Shown: positions 1 through 6,751, counted from the stretch's first letter. The stretch is DNA of 8,177 nucleotides from Thermomicrobiales bacterium (GCA_030447145.1 JAUJLY010000112.1:1-8177), one strand, 5' to 3'. Notes: generated by a model not told the origin, from the sequence alone. Numbers and translations are program-made.

Positions 1-1162
1 TCCACGCCCGGGGCCGGGTCCTCGGCACGCTGACATTTGTTGCAGCCGAATCCGGACACGCATATGGGGTAGACGACCTGGCAATAGCTGAGGCGCTGGC
101 TGAGCTCGCGGCCCTCGCCATCGACAATGCGCAGCTTTACAGCAATGCCCAGGAGGCCGAGATACGCTATCGAACCGTTTTCACGGGGGTAGCAGATGCG
201 ATCCTTGTTGCAGATACGAAGCACCGGTACCTGGAGGCGAACCCGGCAGCCACCGAACTCCTTGGCTACAGCCGCGACGAGTTGTTGGCGATGCGAGTGG
301 AAGACCTTCTGGTGGATGGGCAGGACTGGACAGAGGAAGAGTACACCCGGTACCTGGCCGAAGGCCCATGGCTGGGGGAGATAGAGCTACGCCGCAAAGA
401 TGGGAGAAGGGTGCCGGTGGAGGTGCTTGCAACGGTGGTGGAGCTTCCGGCCGGGCGGGTGTATCTGTCCGCACTGCGCGATGTTTCGGAGCGTCATCGA
501 CTGGAGCGCCTGCGACGGGATTTCCTCGCGATGGTGACCCGCAACCTTCGCACTCCCTTGACAACTGTAAGGGGCAACGCGCAGTTGTTGAAGCGACGGG
601 CTGAGTACCGGCCAGCGCAGGTGGACGCCGTGCTGGGGGCCACTGCCGAGATGCAGCAACTGATCAACAACCTGGCTGATGTCGTCATGCTGGAGGGGGG
701 CTCCCTTAAGCTGCAGAAGGTGCAGGTTGACCTCGCGGCAGTCGCGGACAGGGTGGCGAAGGAGTTGCAAGGCGGATCTGAGGCGCGCCGTGTGAGGGTC
801 GACGCCCCGTCGACACCGGTGACAGGGACGTGGGATAGCGGCCGTCTGAAACAGGCACTGACCAACCTTATGGAGAATGCGCTCAGGTACGCAGCACCGG
901 AATCCGAGGTCGTGGTTCGGGTGGAAGACTGCGGCGATGAGGCGCGGGTGACGGTGAAGGATCAGGGCCCGGGGATTGCCCCTGAACATCTGCCTCGCCT
1001 CTTCGACCGGTTCTACCGGGCGGAGGTGACAGGAGAGGGGGGCTGGGGCTCGGGCTCTACATCGGCCGGATGCTGCTTGAAGCCCATGGTGGTCGAATAT
1101 GGGCCGAGTCAGAGGTAGGGCAGGGCAGCACCTTTACGCTGGCGCTGCCGAAACACGCCTGA
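1..1162 (+). CDS. Sensor histidine kinase (GAF-PAS-HisKA-HATPase), 5'-partial, with a frameshift and a degenerate H-box
   Basis: This is the C-terminal part of a multidomain sensor kinase; the start lies left of the window and the first full codon is at 3. In order (residue 1 = codon 3-5) I see the end of a GAF domain with its closing helix (about 1-50, ...LAIDNAQLY), a PAS domain (about 53-160, ...EANPAATELLGYS), a HisKA dimerisation helix (about 167-230) and a HATPase_c domain (about 255 on). The ATPase N-box Asn292 and the G1 motif DQGPG (from Asp320) are present. Two defects stand out. The H-box reads MVTRNLRTPLT, with Arg180 where the phospho-accepting His should be. The frame is also broken in the G6 run at 1037-1042: the initial frame stops at 1116-1118, but the -1 frame continues as GLGLGLYIGRMLLEAHGG...STFTLALPKHA and stops at 1160-1162, which is a textbook G2 box and kinase end. 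The gene converges on the response regulator 134 bp away. It may be a pseudokinase, a decaying gene or, for the frameshift alone, a sequence error. Confidence 0.88.
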
Positions 1163-1296
1163 GCGACCTGTTCCTTCTGTTCGACAGGCATGGGGATTTG
1201 CCGAATCTGTAACGCCATCGTGAGGGGTGACGTATTGAGCCTGGGCTTATCGAGGCCGGAGCCGATGCGGGGGGCGCTTGTGGTGGCCGGCAAGGA

Positions 1297-1665
1297 CTAC
1301 TCAGGCGCCAAGGCGGGGCCGATGGTATCGATCACGATCTGCAACAGTTGCTCAAGATCGAAGGGTTTGGCGAGGAACGTTACGGATGCTCCGTCCAGCC
1401 GCTTGCGAGCAACGCCCGTACTCACGATGACTACGGGAATATCGGCCAGGTGCGGTTGTGACTGCATGGCCTGCAACGCTTCCTGGCCATCGCCGTCAGG
1501 CATCATCAAGTCAAGAAGCACCAGGTCGGGTTGCTCCGTTTCGAGCAAGTTCAGCATGTCGTGGCCGCTGCTGGCAAAGAGAGTGCCGTACCCCTCGTCC
1601 TGGAGGACGTCGCCGATGACCTGCCGGATAAACAGCTCATCATCTACTACCAACACCCGCTTCAT
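1297..1665 (-). CDS. Single-domain response regulator (CheY/Spo0F-like receiver)
   Basis: This 122-residue protein is a receiver domain and nothing else. The acidic pocket Asp8-Asp9, the phosphorylation site Asp52 in LVLLDLMMPDGDG, the switch Ser82 and the conserved Lys100-Pro101 are all present, so it should be phosphorylatable. It has no DNA-binding or enzymatic output domain, so it probably acts by protein contact or as a phosphorelay intermediate in the cytoplasm. Its ATG (1663-1665) overlaps the TGA of the KaiC-like gene (1662-1664) as ATGA, the usual sign of translational coupling, so the two proteins are made together and probably function together. The convergent kinase next door is the obvious candidate partner, but that kinase lacks the H-box His. 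Either phosphate comes from another kinase or the pair does not work by standard transfer. The family call is secure; the partner is inferred. Confidence 0.95.
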   Translation of the reverse strand: MKRVLVVDDELFIRQVIGDVLQDEGYGTLFASSGHDMLNLLETEQPDLVLLDLMMPDGDGQEALQAMQSQPHLADIPVVIVSTGVARKRLDGASVTFLAKPFDLEQLLQIVIDTIGPALAPE

Positions 1666-3149
1666 GGCGCCTCGCCCTCGGCCTCTGCGCTTGCGGGTCC
1701 CCCGCGGCCAGTGAGAAGACCAGAGGTCGCCGAGAAGGGGCGGGTGACGATCATGCCGTGGTCGGTAATCTTCATCTCACGAATTGACGGATCGGACACT
1801 GACTGACGCACCTTAGGCACGGCAGCCAGGCGGCGCAACTCTCCCTGCACCTCAACGTGTCGAAGCAGAACCGAGTTGTCCATAATCGCCGACGCGGCCG
1901 GGACCGGCACTACCAGCTGATCATTGGTGTAGTCGTCAATCTCTGCTGACATCAGCGTCGTGGCGTGACGGTTCCGCAACTCATTGACCAGCGCGGTCAC
2001 AAACATCGGCATCCGCTGAGGCTCGGTGATGATACGCTGCACATCGGTGATCGCATCAAGGAAGACGCGGGCAGGCTTGTGCTCTTCCATCGCGGTCAGG
2101 ATCTGCCAGGCCCAATCGTCGACCGACAGTTCGAGGGGCGGGTTCCACAGCACCTGGATCAGCCCACTCTCAATGTGACGACGGAGATCGAGCGCTATCC
2201 CTTCAGCCGTCGTGGCTAAATCATCCACTGTTTCGTGGAAGCTGGCGAGCAGCCCGCGTTCTCCCCGGGCTGCTCCCTCCATGAGAAAGCTCAGGCCAAG
2301 AATGGTCTTGCCCGCTCCGGGCGTCCCCATGACCAGCGTCGTCGACACGGGCATGAGCCCGCCACCAAGCATGGCGTCCAACCCAACAACGCCAGTCCCC
2401 AGGCCATGTGTGCTCCTTTGGGCCCGCCGATGGCGTCCTGCCAGGGACTCCAGACGAGGAAAGACGGTGATTCCATTCTCCCTGATCACGAACTCATGAG
2501 CTCCGTTGGCGTATCCGGCACCGCGCAGTTTGACCAGCTCCAGCATGCGTGTGTGTCGGGAACCGACGAGACGGTTTGTTAGCAAGACCACGCCATTGAC
2601 ATGCGCCCACAGCGGATCGGAGTCCCTGGCACCCGTGCTGGTAAGAAGCACCGTGGTGCAGCCAAGGAAGGAGGATTGGGATTCAAGCCGTTGCGCGAAG
2701 CGCCGCAGGTCGAAGGTAGACGACGCGAAGTCATCTGCGATCGCCGTGCCGTCGACCACCAGCAGTGTCGCGTTGGCCTGTCGTACTTCTCGGCGAAGGA
2801 CATCGATGGTGGCATCCAGGCCGCCCTCCATGAGCGGGGTCAGGAGGCTCAGATAGTGAACCCGGTCTCCCACCAGGCCCGCATCGAAGAAGCGAAAACC
2901 CTGCAGGTTCTCCAGGAGCACGTCGTGCGTTTCCGTCAGCAACGTCACGACGATCACCTGGCCTCCCCGGGCGGCGTGGGCAAACGCCAGTTGGTTGCCG
3001 AACGTCGTCTTGCCGGTACCGGGTGCACCGGTAACCAGGAGGGTACGGCGCGTGGGTACTCCTCCACCGGTAATGGCGTCAAAGCCCGTGATCCCGGTCT
3101 CTAACCGCTCGAGGGTTGGTCCATCACCTGACTGCCGCTGCTCGCTCAT
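1662..3149 (-). CDS. KaiC-like double-domain RecA-fold ATPase
   Basis: This 495-residue cytoplasmic protein has two tandem KaiC/RecA-like ATPase domains, about 12-240 and 247-475, close to the length of clock KaiC. Domain 1 has P-loop GAPGTGKT (41-48) and Walker B around Asp133 (LLVVDG); domain 2 has P-loop GTPGAGKT (275-282) and Walker B around Asp365 (RVFLDA). The KLRG segment ending domain 1 also matches KaiC. By eye alignment the catalytic Glu pair is Thr72-Glu73 in domain 1 and His305-Glu306 in domain 2, so the first Glu is lost in both. The KaiC autophosphorylation pair Ser431-Thr432 aligns with Ser420-Ala421. I chose the ATG at 3147-3149 because an AAAGGA ribosome site lies about 4 nt upstream; an in-frame TTG at 3188 would add 13 residues without such a site. 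The stop overlaps the response regulator start. No kaiA or kaiB is in the window, so a clock role is not implied. Hexamer-forming signalling ATPase is the safest description. Confidence 0.93.
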   Translation of the reverse strand: MSEQRQSGDGPTLERLETGITGFDAITGGGVPTRRTLLVTGAPGTGKTTFGNQLAFAHAARGGQVIVVTLLTETHDVLLENLQGFRFFDAGLVGDRVHYLSLLTPLMEGGLDATIDVLRREVRQANATLLVVDGTAIADDFASSTFDLRRFAQRLESQSSFLGCTTVLLTSTGARDSDPLWAHVNGVVLLTNRLVGSRHTRMLELVKLRGAGYANGAHEFVIRENGITVFPRLESLAGRHRRAQRSTHGLGTGVVGLDAMLGGGLMPVSTTLVMGTPGAGKTILGLSFLMEGAARGERGLLASFHETVDDLATTAEGIALDLRRHIESGLIQVLWNPPLELSVDDWAWQILTAMEEHKPARVFLDAITDVQRIITEPQRMPMFVTALVNELRNRHATTLMSAEIDDYTNDQLVVPVPAASAIMDNSVLLRHVEVQGELRRLAAVPKVRQSVSDPSIREMKITDHGMIVTRPFSATSGLLTGRGGPASAEAEGEAP

Positions 3150-3162
3150 ATTGTCCTTTCGT
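3142..3162 (-). promoter_or_regulatory. Shine-Dalgarno and start region of the kaiC-like gene
   Basis: On the minus strand the sequence GAAAGGACAAT immediately precedes the ATG at 3149. The AAAGGA core is well placed and decides the start against the in-frame TTG 39 nt upstream, which has no comparable purine run close to it. Confidence 0.6.
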
Positions 3163-3493
3163 CCAACTGGATATGAAGCAATGATCAATCGCTTCTCGCC
3201 TGCGTGTGGGCACTTAACATGCCCGGAATCCGGTGCAAGTCATCTTGATACAGCGGCTGGAGCACGTGTCGCCACCCGGGGACTAAGTCCTCTACCGAGT
3301 GCTTCATTGACCAGCTGATGTGGCGAAAGATACACGGGCGTCTGTCGATGACCGTGTTGCAACTGTCACTGCCAAAGGGAGTTTTCTCCAGGAACTGTGC
3401 GCTTGTGTGTACGGTGGATGTGAGCCAGGCGACGACGGGACTGGAGGCTCAGTACATTGTTTTTTTATCCCTGGCTTGGGCCTGGAAAAGTTT
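3150..3493. other. 344-bp gene-poor gap upstream of the kaiC-like gene
   Basis: I see no convincing gene here. The gap should hold the promoter of the kaiC-response regulator operon on the minus strand, but no clear -35/-10 pair stands out. There is a small dyad, GGGCA at 3208-3212 and TGCCC at 3220-3224 with a 7-nt AT-rich centre, about 60 nt upstream of the ATG, which could be an operator. A second short stem, GGGGAC-TAA-GTCCTC (3278-3292, one G-T pair), follows. Around 3460-3466 is a run of seven T, the most AT-rich spot in the window. On the plus strand it follows a 6-bp stem TGAGCC/GGCTCA (3421-3426 and 3446-3451), a weak terminator-like arrangement with no known plus-strand gene to serve. 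Confidence 0.5.
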
Positions 3494-3697
3494 CTAGCTT
3501 TCCGGGGTGGCCAGGAAGCCTGGGCTTGCGGCGGGGGAGGGAGCCGGAATCGAAATAACGTTCCGTGGCTCAGCCGGCTCGGTGTAGCCGCCGTCAATTA
3601 TGGCCCAGACGAAGCCAGCCACCATCAGGGGAACCGCGATGAGAACGACGATCAGGATATCGCGTTTGCCCTGATCCTGGGGCAGAATCTTGTCCAT
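3494..3697 (-). CDS. Small single-span membrane protein, unknown function
   Basis: This 67-residue open frame encodes a short basic N-terminus (Lys11, Arg12), one strong hydrophobic helix at about 14-34 (ILIVVLIAVPLMVAGFVWAI) and a 33-residue tail rich in Pro, Ala and Ser. By the positive-inside rule the N-terminus should be cytoplasmic and the tail external. I do not recognise a family. The transmembrane pattern and the charge layout argue for a real gene. Against it, the ribosome site is poor: the nearest purine run (GGAG) lies about 12 nt before the ATG. It sits 106 bp downstream of the phosphotransferase on the same strand, so it may be the last gene of that unit or stand alone. Low-complexity C-terminal tails like this are common in small membrane proteins and do not reveal function. 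Confidence 0.5.
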   Translation of the reverse strand: MDKILPQDQGKRDILIVVLIAVPLMVAGFVWAIIDGGYTEPAEPRNVISIPAPSPAASPGFLATPES

Positions 3698-3745
3698 GTG
3701 TTAACTGGGCTCCGGGGATGCAGCGCGATCGGCACTGACCGCGTT

Positions 3746-3798
3746 GGAAGCGGCTTGCAATATTCCTCAACTATCGCACACACGCTTGCCCCGCTTCC
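3746..3798 (-). terminator. Inverted repeat downstream of the phosphotransferase gene
   Basis: GGAAGCGG at 3746-3753 and CCGCTTCC at 3791-3798 form a perfect 8-bp inverted repeat with a 37-nt spacer, starting 6 nt after the phosphotransferase stop codon. There is no T-run behind it and the loop is long, so an intrinsic terminator is doubtful. It may simply be mRNA 3'-end structure. Confidence 0.25.
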
Positions 3799-3803
3799 CC
3801 GGA

Positions 3804-4577
3804 TCAGGCGGTAGTGCCCGGTTCCGCAGTGAGCCCGGCCAGCAATTGCTGGATGTATTCGATGTCGGAACGATAGAGCGCGCCATGTTCCCGGAGTTGC
3901 AGTCGACCCGTTTCATCGGCAAGCTCCTCACTGAAGCGCGCCAGGTGCTGTAGCCGTTGTTGGGCCATCTCAAGTACGTCCAGGCTGGAGAACGGGGTGC
4001 CGTAGGACGCGATCAGGGCATCGAGACGGGATAACCGCGTCTTCATGTCAGAGTGAATCCCGTCGGGATTTGTCGCGGCCGTAAGGGGGATGAGACGGTA
4101 GGCGAGGTAGGCAAGATCCCAGAGACGCGGTCCGGGAGAGGCCATATCAAAATCGATGACGCCGGTAATTCGCTGCTGCTCGAACACCATGTTGTATGGT
4201 GCGAAATCGTTATGGCAGATCACCTCACGAGGCTCGCGCGCGGGTTGGCGCCAATGCGCCTCCCGATCGACGTATCCGGCCGTCGCCTCGTGAAGTTGCC
4301 GGAGTTTCCCCGCCGCATTACGGAGAATGTCGTCGGACCAGATCCATTCCGGCATCGGGTAGGAAGGCACCGTGCCGGCAATGAAGCCGACCACTTCGCG
4401 CCCATCGGCGTCGATGCCGAGTGGTGCCGGCACCCACGATAGACTGACCGATCGCAAGTGAGTGAGCAAGCGCTGCACTGCAGGAGTCCACTCCCCGGCG
4501 GTGCGGAAGACTCGCTCACCTTGCCGCGTCACCTCATTGACATTGCCGCCACCAAGCGGTTCTTCGTCGGGGGTCAC
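3804..4577 (-). CDS. APH-fold phosphotransferase, trifolitoxin-immunity-like
   Basis: This 257-residue protein has the aminoglycoside/choline kinase-like fold. The catalytic loop CHNDFAPYN gives the presumed base Asp124 and the metal ligand Asn129, and VIDFDMASPG supplies the DFG-like Asp142/Asp144, followed by WDLAYLAYR. The N-terminal GGGNVNEV loop and the segment RTAGEWTPAVQRLLTHLR resemble the subfamily annotated as phosphotransferase or trifolitoxin immunity protein; that link is from memory. The substrate is unknown, and drug resistance should not be assumed. I chose the GTG at 4575-4577 because TGAGGA lies 7 nt upstream; an earlier GTG at 4628 would overlap the preceding gene by 41 nt and add 17 residues that look unlike the family. 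The gene begins 10 nt after the dehydratase stop, with its ribosome site in the end of that gene, so the two are almost certainly co-transcribed. Confidence 0.88.
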   Translation of the reverse strand: MTPDEEPLGGGNVNEVTRQGERVFRTAGEWTPAVQRLLTHLRSVSLSWVPAPLGIDADGREVVGFIAGTVPSYPMPEWIWSDDILRNAAGKLRQLHEATAGYVDREAHWRQPAREPREVICHNDFAPYNMVFEQQRITGVIDFDMASPGPRLWDLAYLAYRLIPLTAATNPDGIHSDMKTRLSRLDALIASYGTPFSSLDVLEMAQQRLQHLARFSEELADETGRLQLREHGALYRSDIEYIQQLLAGLTAEPGTTA

Positions 4578-4587
4578 CTGGCATTCC

Positions 4588-5559
4588 TCACGGCTTGGCA
4601 GCAGTATCTGAGGTGTCAAGCAGATCACGCAGGACCGGCCAAGAGATGTTCCGCCCGGTAATCAGCGCGACCGTATGTCCTTCTCCTCGTGGGGCGCGCT
4701 GCCGCAGGGCGGCGATTGATGTCGCTGCCGAGCCCTCCGCGATGAGACCCTGTTCCCGGAAGAGTTCGCGAATGCCGTCCCGGATCTCCTCCTCTCGCAC
4801 GCCGACGATCTCCACACCCTGATCACGGAGAATATCCACGGTAACCGAGCCCGGCTCGACATTCCCGGCGAGGCCGTCGGCGAGGGTCTCGCCGATCGGG
4901 ATCTCGATCGTCCGGCCTGCCGTGATACCGGCCGAGACAGCGCGTGACTCCTCCGCCTCGACCCCGATCAGGTGGATCTCCCGGTTCGTGATCTCCGCGG
5001 CGCGGAGAGCGATCCCGGCCAGCAATCCGCCGCCTCCGACCGGGACGATCAGGGTGAGAGGACGACCATCCTCAGGGAGCTGGAGGAGTACCTCGTCCAG
5101 TATCGTCGCCTGGCCAGCGATCACCAGCGTGTCGTTGTAGGGGGAGAGGAAATGGCCGCCGTGGGCGGCAAGCCCGACTCCATACGCCTCGGCCTCGTCG
5201 TAGCTGGTTCCGTGAAGAATGAGATCGGCACCCATCGCTCGGAGCTTCGCGACCTTCACCGGCGCGGCCGTTTCCGCGACGACGATCGTGGCCGGGATGC
5301 CGAGCTGCTGCGAGGCCCACGTGACACCGAGGGCATGGTTTCCGGCCGACGCCGTGACGATCGGCCCCGTCGCGTTGATTGCGCTGATGGCTGCAAGTGC
5401 GCCGCGGACCTTGAATGATCCCGTTGGCTGCAACGTCTCCAGCTTCAGCCAAGCCTGCTCGCCGGAGTGGACCAGCGGAGTCGGCTGCAGGTGACGGGAG
5501 ATTGTCTCCCGGGCGGCAGCAAGATCACTGGATATCGGAATCGGAACGGTACGGATCAT
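4588..5559 (-). CDS. PLP-dependent threonine/serine dehydratase (fold-type II)
   Basis: This 323-residue enzyme belongs to the tryptophan synthase beta/threonine dehydratase family. The PLP-binding Lys50 lies in PTGSFKVRGA, the substrate loop ASAGNHALG is at 70-78, the phosphate-cradling glycine loop VGGGGLLAG at 174-182, and the cofactor-ring motif near the C-terminus is TGRN at 301-304 (usually SGGN or SGRN). It has the length of catabolic TdcB-type enzymes or serine racemase and no C-terminal ACT regulatory domain, so it should not be feedback-inhibited like biosynthetic IlvA. The expected reaction is deamination of L-threonine to 2-oxobutanoate, or of serine to pyruvate; the exact substrate cannot be read. 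The ATG at 5559 has a modest GGGA ribosome site 6 nt upstream. The open frame extends to 5718, but the added residues are Arg/Pro-rich and unlike the family. A 254-nt structured leader precedes it and a phosphotransferase follows by 10 nt. Confidence 0.93.
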   Translation of the reverse strand: MIRTVPIPISSDLAAARETISRHLQPTPLVHSGEQAWLKLETLQPTGSFKVRGALAAISAINATGPIVTASAGNHALGVTWASQQLGIPATIVVAETAAPVKVAKLRAMGADLILHGTSYDEAEAYGVGLAAHGGHFLSPYNDTLVIAGQATILDEVLLQLPEDGRPLTLIVPVGGGGLLAGIALRAAEITNREIHLIGVEAEESRAVSAGITAGRTIEIPIGETLADGLAGNVEPGSVTVDILRDQGVEIVGVREEEIRDGIRELFREQGLIAEGSAATSIAALRQRAPRGEGHTVALITGRNISWPVLRDLLDTSDTAAKP

Positions 5560-5570
5560 GATATTTCCCG

Positions 5571-5752
5571 TGTTGATTGAAGCCGGGATTTTCGCTGAAG
5601 TTGGGGGAGGATGCCACGCTTCATGGGCAATGCCGCAGGCAATGAGCGAATGCGGCCACTTGCTCTGGACAGGCCCTTGTGTCCTCCGGTGTCGGCGTTC
5701 GCGTGAACGGGAGGACACAAGGGGACGCTCCCGCTCACATCCTGCGGATGTG
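5571..5752 (-). promoter_or_regulatory. Structured leader of the dehydratase gene (unclassified)
   Basis: The gap between the oxidoreductase and dehydratase genes contains a chain of inverted repeats. In minus-strand transcript order these are: a 7-bp stem with 3-nt loop (5752-5736); a 4-bp stem GGGA/TCCC (5732-5722); a perfect 14-bp stem (5723-5674); a 6-bp stem GCCGCA/TGCGGC (5656-5632); and TCCCG near 5586-5590 that can pair with CGGGA at 5566-5570, covering the ribosome site. The small GGGA/TCCC stem shares two bases with the 14-bp stem, so the two exclude each other at full length. I looked for a T-box sequence, expected for some amino-acid genes, and did not find it. A cis-acting leader is an inference; the pairings are directly visible. 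Confidence 0.4.
5674..5723 (-). repeat. Perfect 14-bp inverted repeat (long hairpin)
   Basis: CCCTTGTGTCCTCC at 5674-5687 and GGAGGACACAAGGG at 5710-5723 are exact reverse complements around a 22-nt centre, which itself contains a CGTTC/GAACG stem. The hairpin lies 90 nt past the oxidoreductase stop and 114 nt before the dehydratase start. Neither strand has a T-run after it, so it is not a canonical intrinsic terminator. It could be a U-less terminator for the upstream gene, an mRNA stabiliser or part of a leader switch. Confidence 0.85.
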
Positions 5753-5813
5753 CCTGTTGGGGCCTCCCCTACATGTATTCGGCGGCGGAGCGGACAAGCG
5801 AACTATCTCTCGT

Positions 5814-6728
5814 TCAGCCGTCCAATTCCTCCAGCACCGGTGCCAGTGCCGCAATCGAATCGGCCGTGATCGGGTCGAGGACGAGCTGGACATGATCGAC
5901 GCCGAGATCCGCGTAGGCGGTGAGTTCCTCCGCAATCACACCGGGTTCACGGCCGTCGATCGAAGCCGGTACGCCGTAGTCAGAGACGCGGCCGCTCCCG
6001 CCCTCCATCCGGAAGAGTGGGCAGATTGTCTTGACGAGGGTCTGCGGATCGCGACCAACCTCTTCGCATACCTGGTCGATCTCCGCCAGGAGCGTCGCAA
6101 GCCCCTCACGGTTGTTGCCGTAGTCGTCGCTCCAGGCGTTCCACATGGCGACGTGAGGAAGCGTCAGCTCCAGCATCTTCCGCCCCTTGGAGCCGATCAT
6201 GATCGGTGGGCCGCCGGGCTGGACCGGTTTCGGGAAGAGCAAGGCGCCTTCGATATCGTAGAACTCGCCATGGAAGGTGCATTCGCCGGTTGTCATCAGT
6301 TCCCGGATGATGCCGAACGCTTCGGCAAAGCGGCTGAAGCGGTGGTCGTAGGGGAAGCCGAAGCCGCGATATTCCGGCTCGTGCCAACCCGCGCCGAGGC
6401 CGAGCACGAAGCGGCCATTGCTGATCTGGTCGATCGTTGCGGCTTTCTTGGCGATCATGGGTGGGCTGTGGAAGAGGACACTGGCCACGAGCGGTCCGAG
6501 CTGAACGCGTTCCGTGACCGCCCCGAGCGCGGCAAGGGTGCTCCACGCCTCAAACGGTCCGCGCGGGGCGCGACCGAGATCCGCGTAGCGATACATCAGG
6601 TGGTCCCCGAGCCAGATCGAGTCCAGCCCGATCTCCTCGGCAATGAGGGCCATCTCTTTCAACTGCGGCCAGGTGTATTCGTACTCAACTTCTGGGAGCT
6701 GAACCCCGATCTTCAGTGGGCGTGGCAT
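5814..6728 (-). CDS. Luciferase-like (LLM class) flavin/F420-dependent oxidoreductase
   Basis: This 304-residue TIM-barrel protein belongs to the bacterial luciferase-like family, typically F420-dependent in GC-rich bacteria. Diagnostic stretches are the N-terminal strand PLKIGVQLPE, SIWLGDHL at about 37-44, the hallmark LGLGAGWHEPEY at 109-120 followed by GFPYDHRFSRFAEAF, and the cofactor-binding segment PPIMIGSKGRKML at 174-186. It should transfer hydride to or from a small organic substrate in the cytoplasm; neither the substrate nor the choice between F420 and FMN can be told from the motifs. The ATG at 6726-6728 has a strong AGAGGA ribosome site 6-7 nt upstream; an in-frame TTG at 6749 would add seven residues and swallow that site. 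An 8-bp dyad lies 24 nt upstream of the start. The next gene on the same strand, the dehydratase, is 254 nt away, so co-transcription is uncertain. Confidence 0.93.
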   Translation of the reverse strand: MPRPLKIGVQLPEVEYEYTWPQLKEMALIAEEIGLDSIWLGDHLMYRYADLGRAPRGPFEAWSTLAALGAVTERVQLGPLVASVLFHSPPMIAKKAATIDQISNGRFVLGLGAGWHEPEYRGFGFPYDHRFSRFAEAFGIIRELMTTGECTFHGEFYDIEGALLFPKPVQPGGPPIMIGSKGRKMLELTLPHVAMWNAWSDDYGNNREGLATLLAEIDQVCEEVGRDPQTLVKTICPLFRMEGGSGRVSDYGVPASIDGREPGVIAEELTAYADLGVDHVQLVLDPITADSIAALAPVLEELDG

Positions 6729-6751
6729 GGGTGGTCCTCTCAAGAACAACA

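Noticed and set aside
387..989. A 200-codon minus-strand open frame opposite the kinase
   Set aside because: The plus strand here encodes clear PAS, HisKA and ATPase motifs. The minus-strand product is rich in His, Arg and Pro with no family features.
1163..1296. Bidirectional terminator between the converging kinase and response regulator genes
   Set aside because: Only short, widely spaced GCCGG/CCGGC matches occur and there is no T-run, so no hairpin there can be supported.
3200..3300. Partial resemblance to a cobalamin riboswitch core (GGAATCCGGTGCAAGTC)
   Set aside because: Only a short stretch matches. The paired CCGG partner and the downstream conserved box are absent, and the match is on the plus strand, opposite to the kaiC-like gene.
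3804..4577. Aminoglycoside resistance gene
   Set aside because: The fold and catalytic loop fit, but they are shared by many kinases of other small molecules and the closest remembered subfamily is different. Resistance cannot be claimed.
5560..5813. T-box leader for the dehydratase
   Set aside because: The conserved AGGGTGG-type T-box sequence and a terminator with a T-run are missing on the minus strand.
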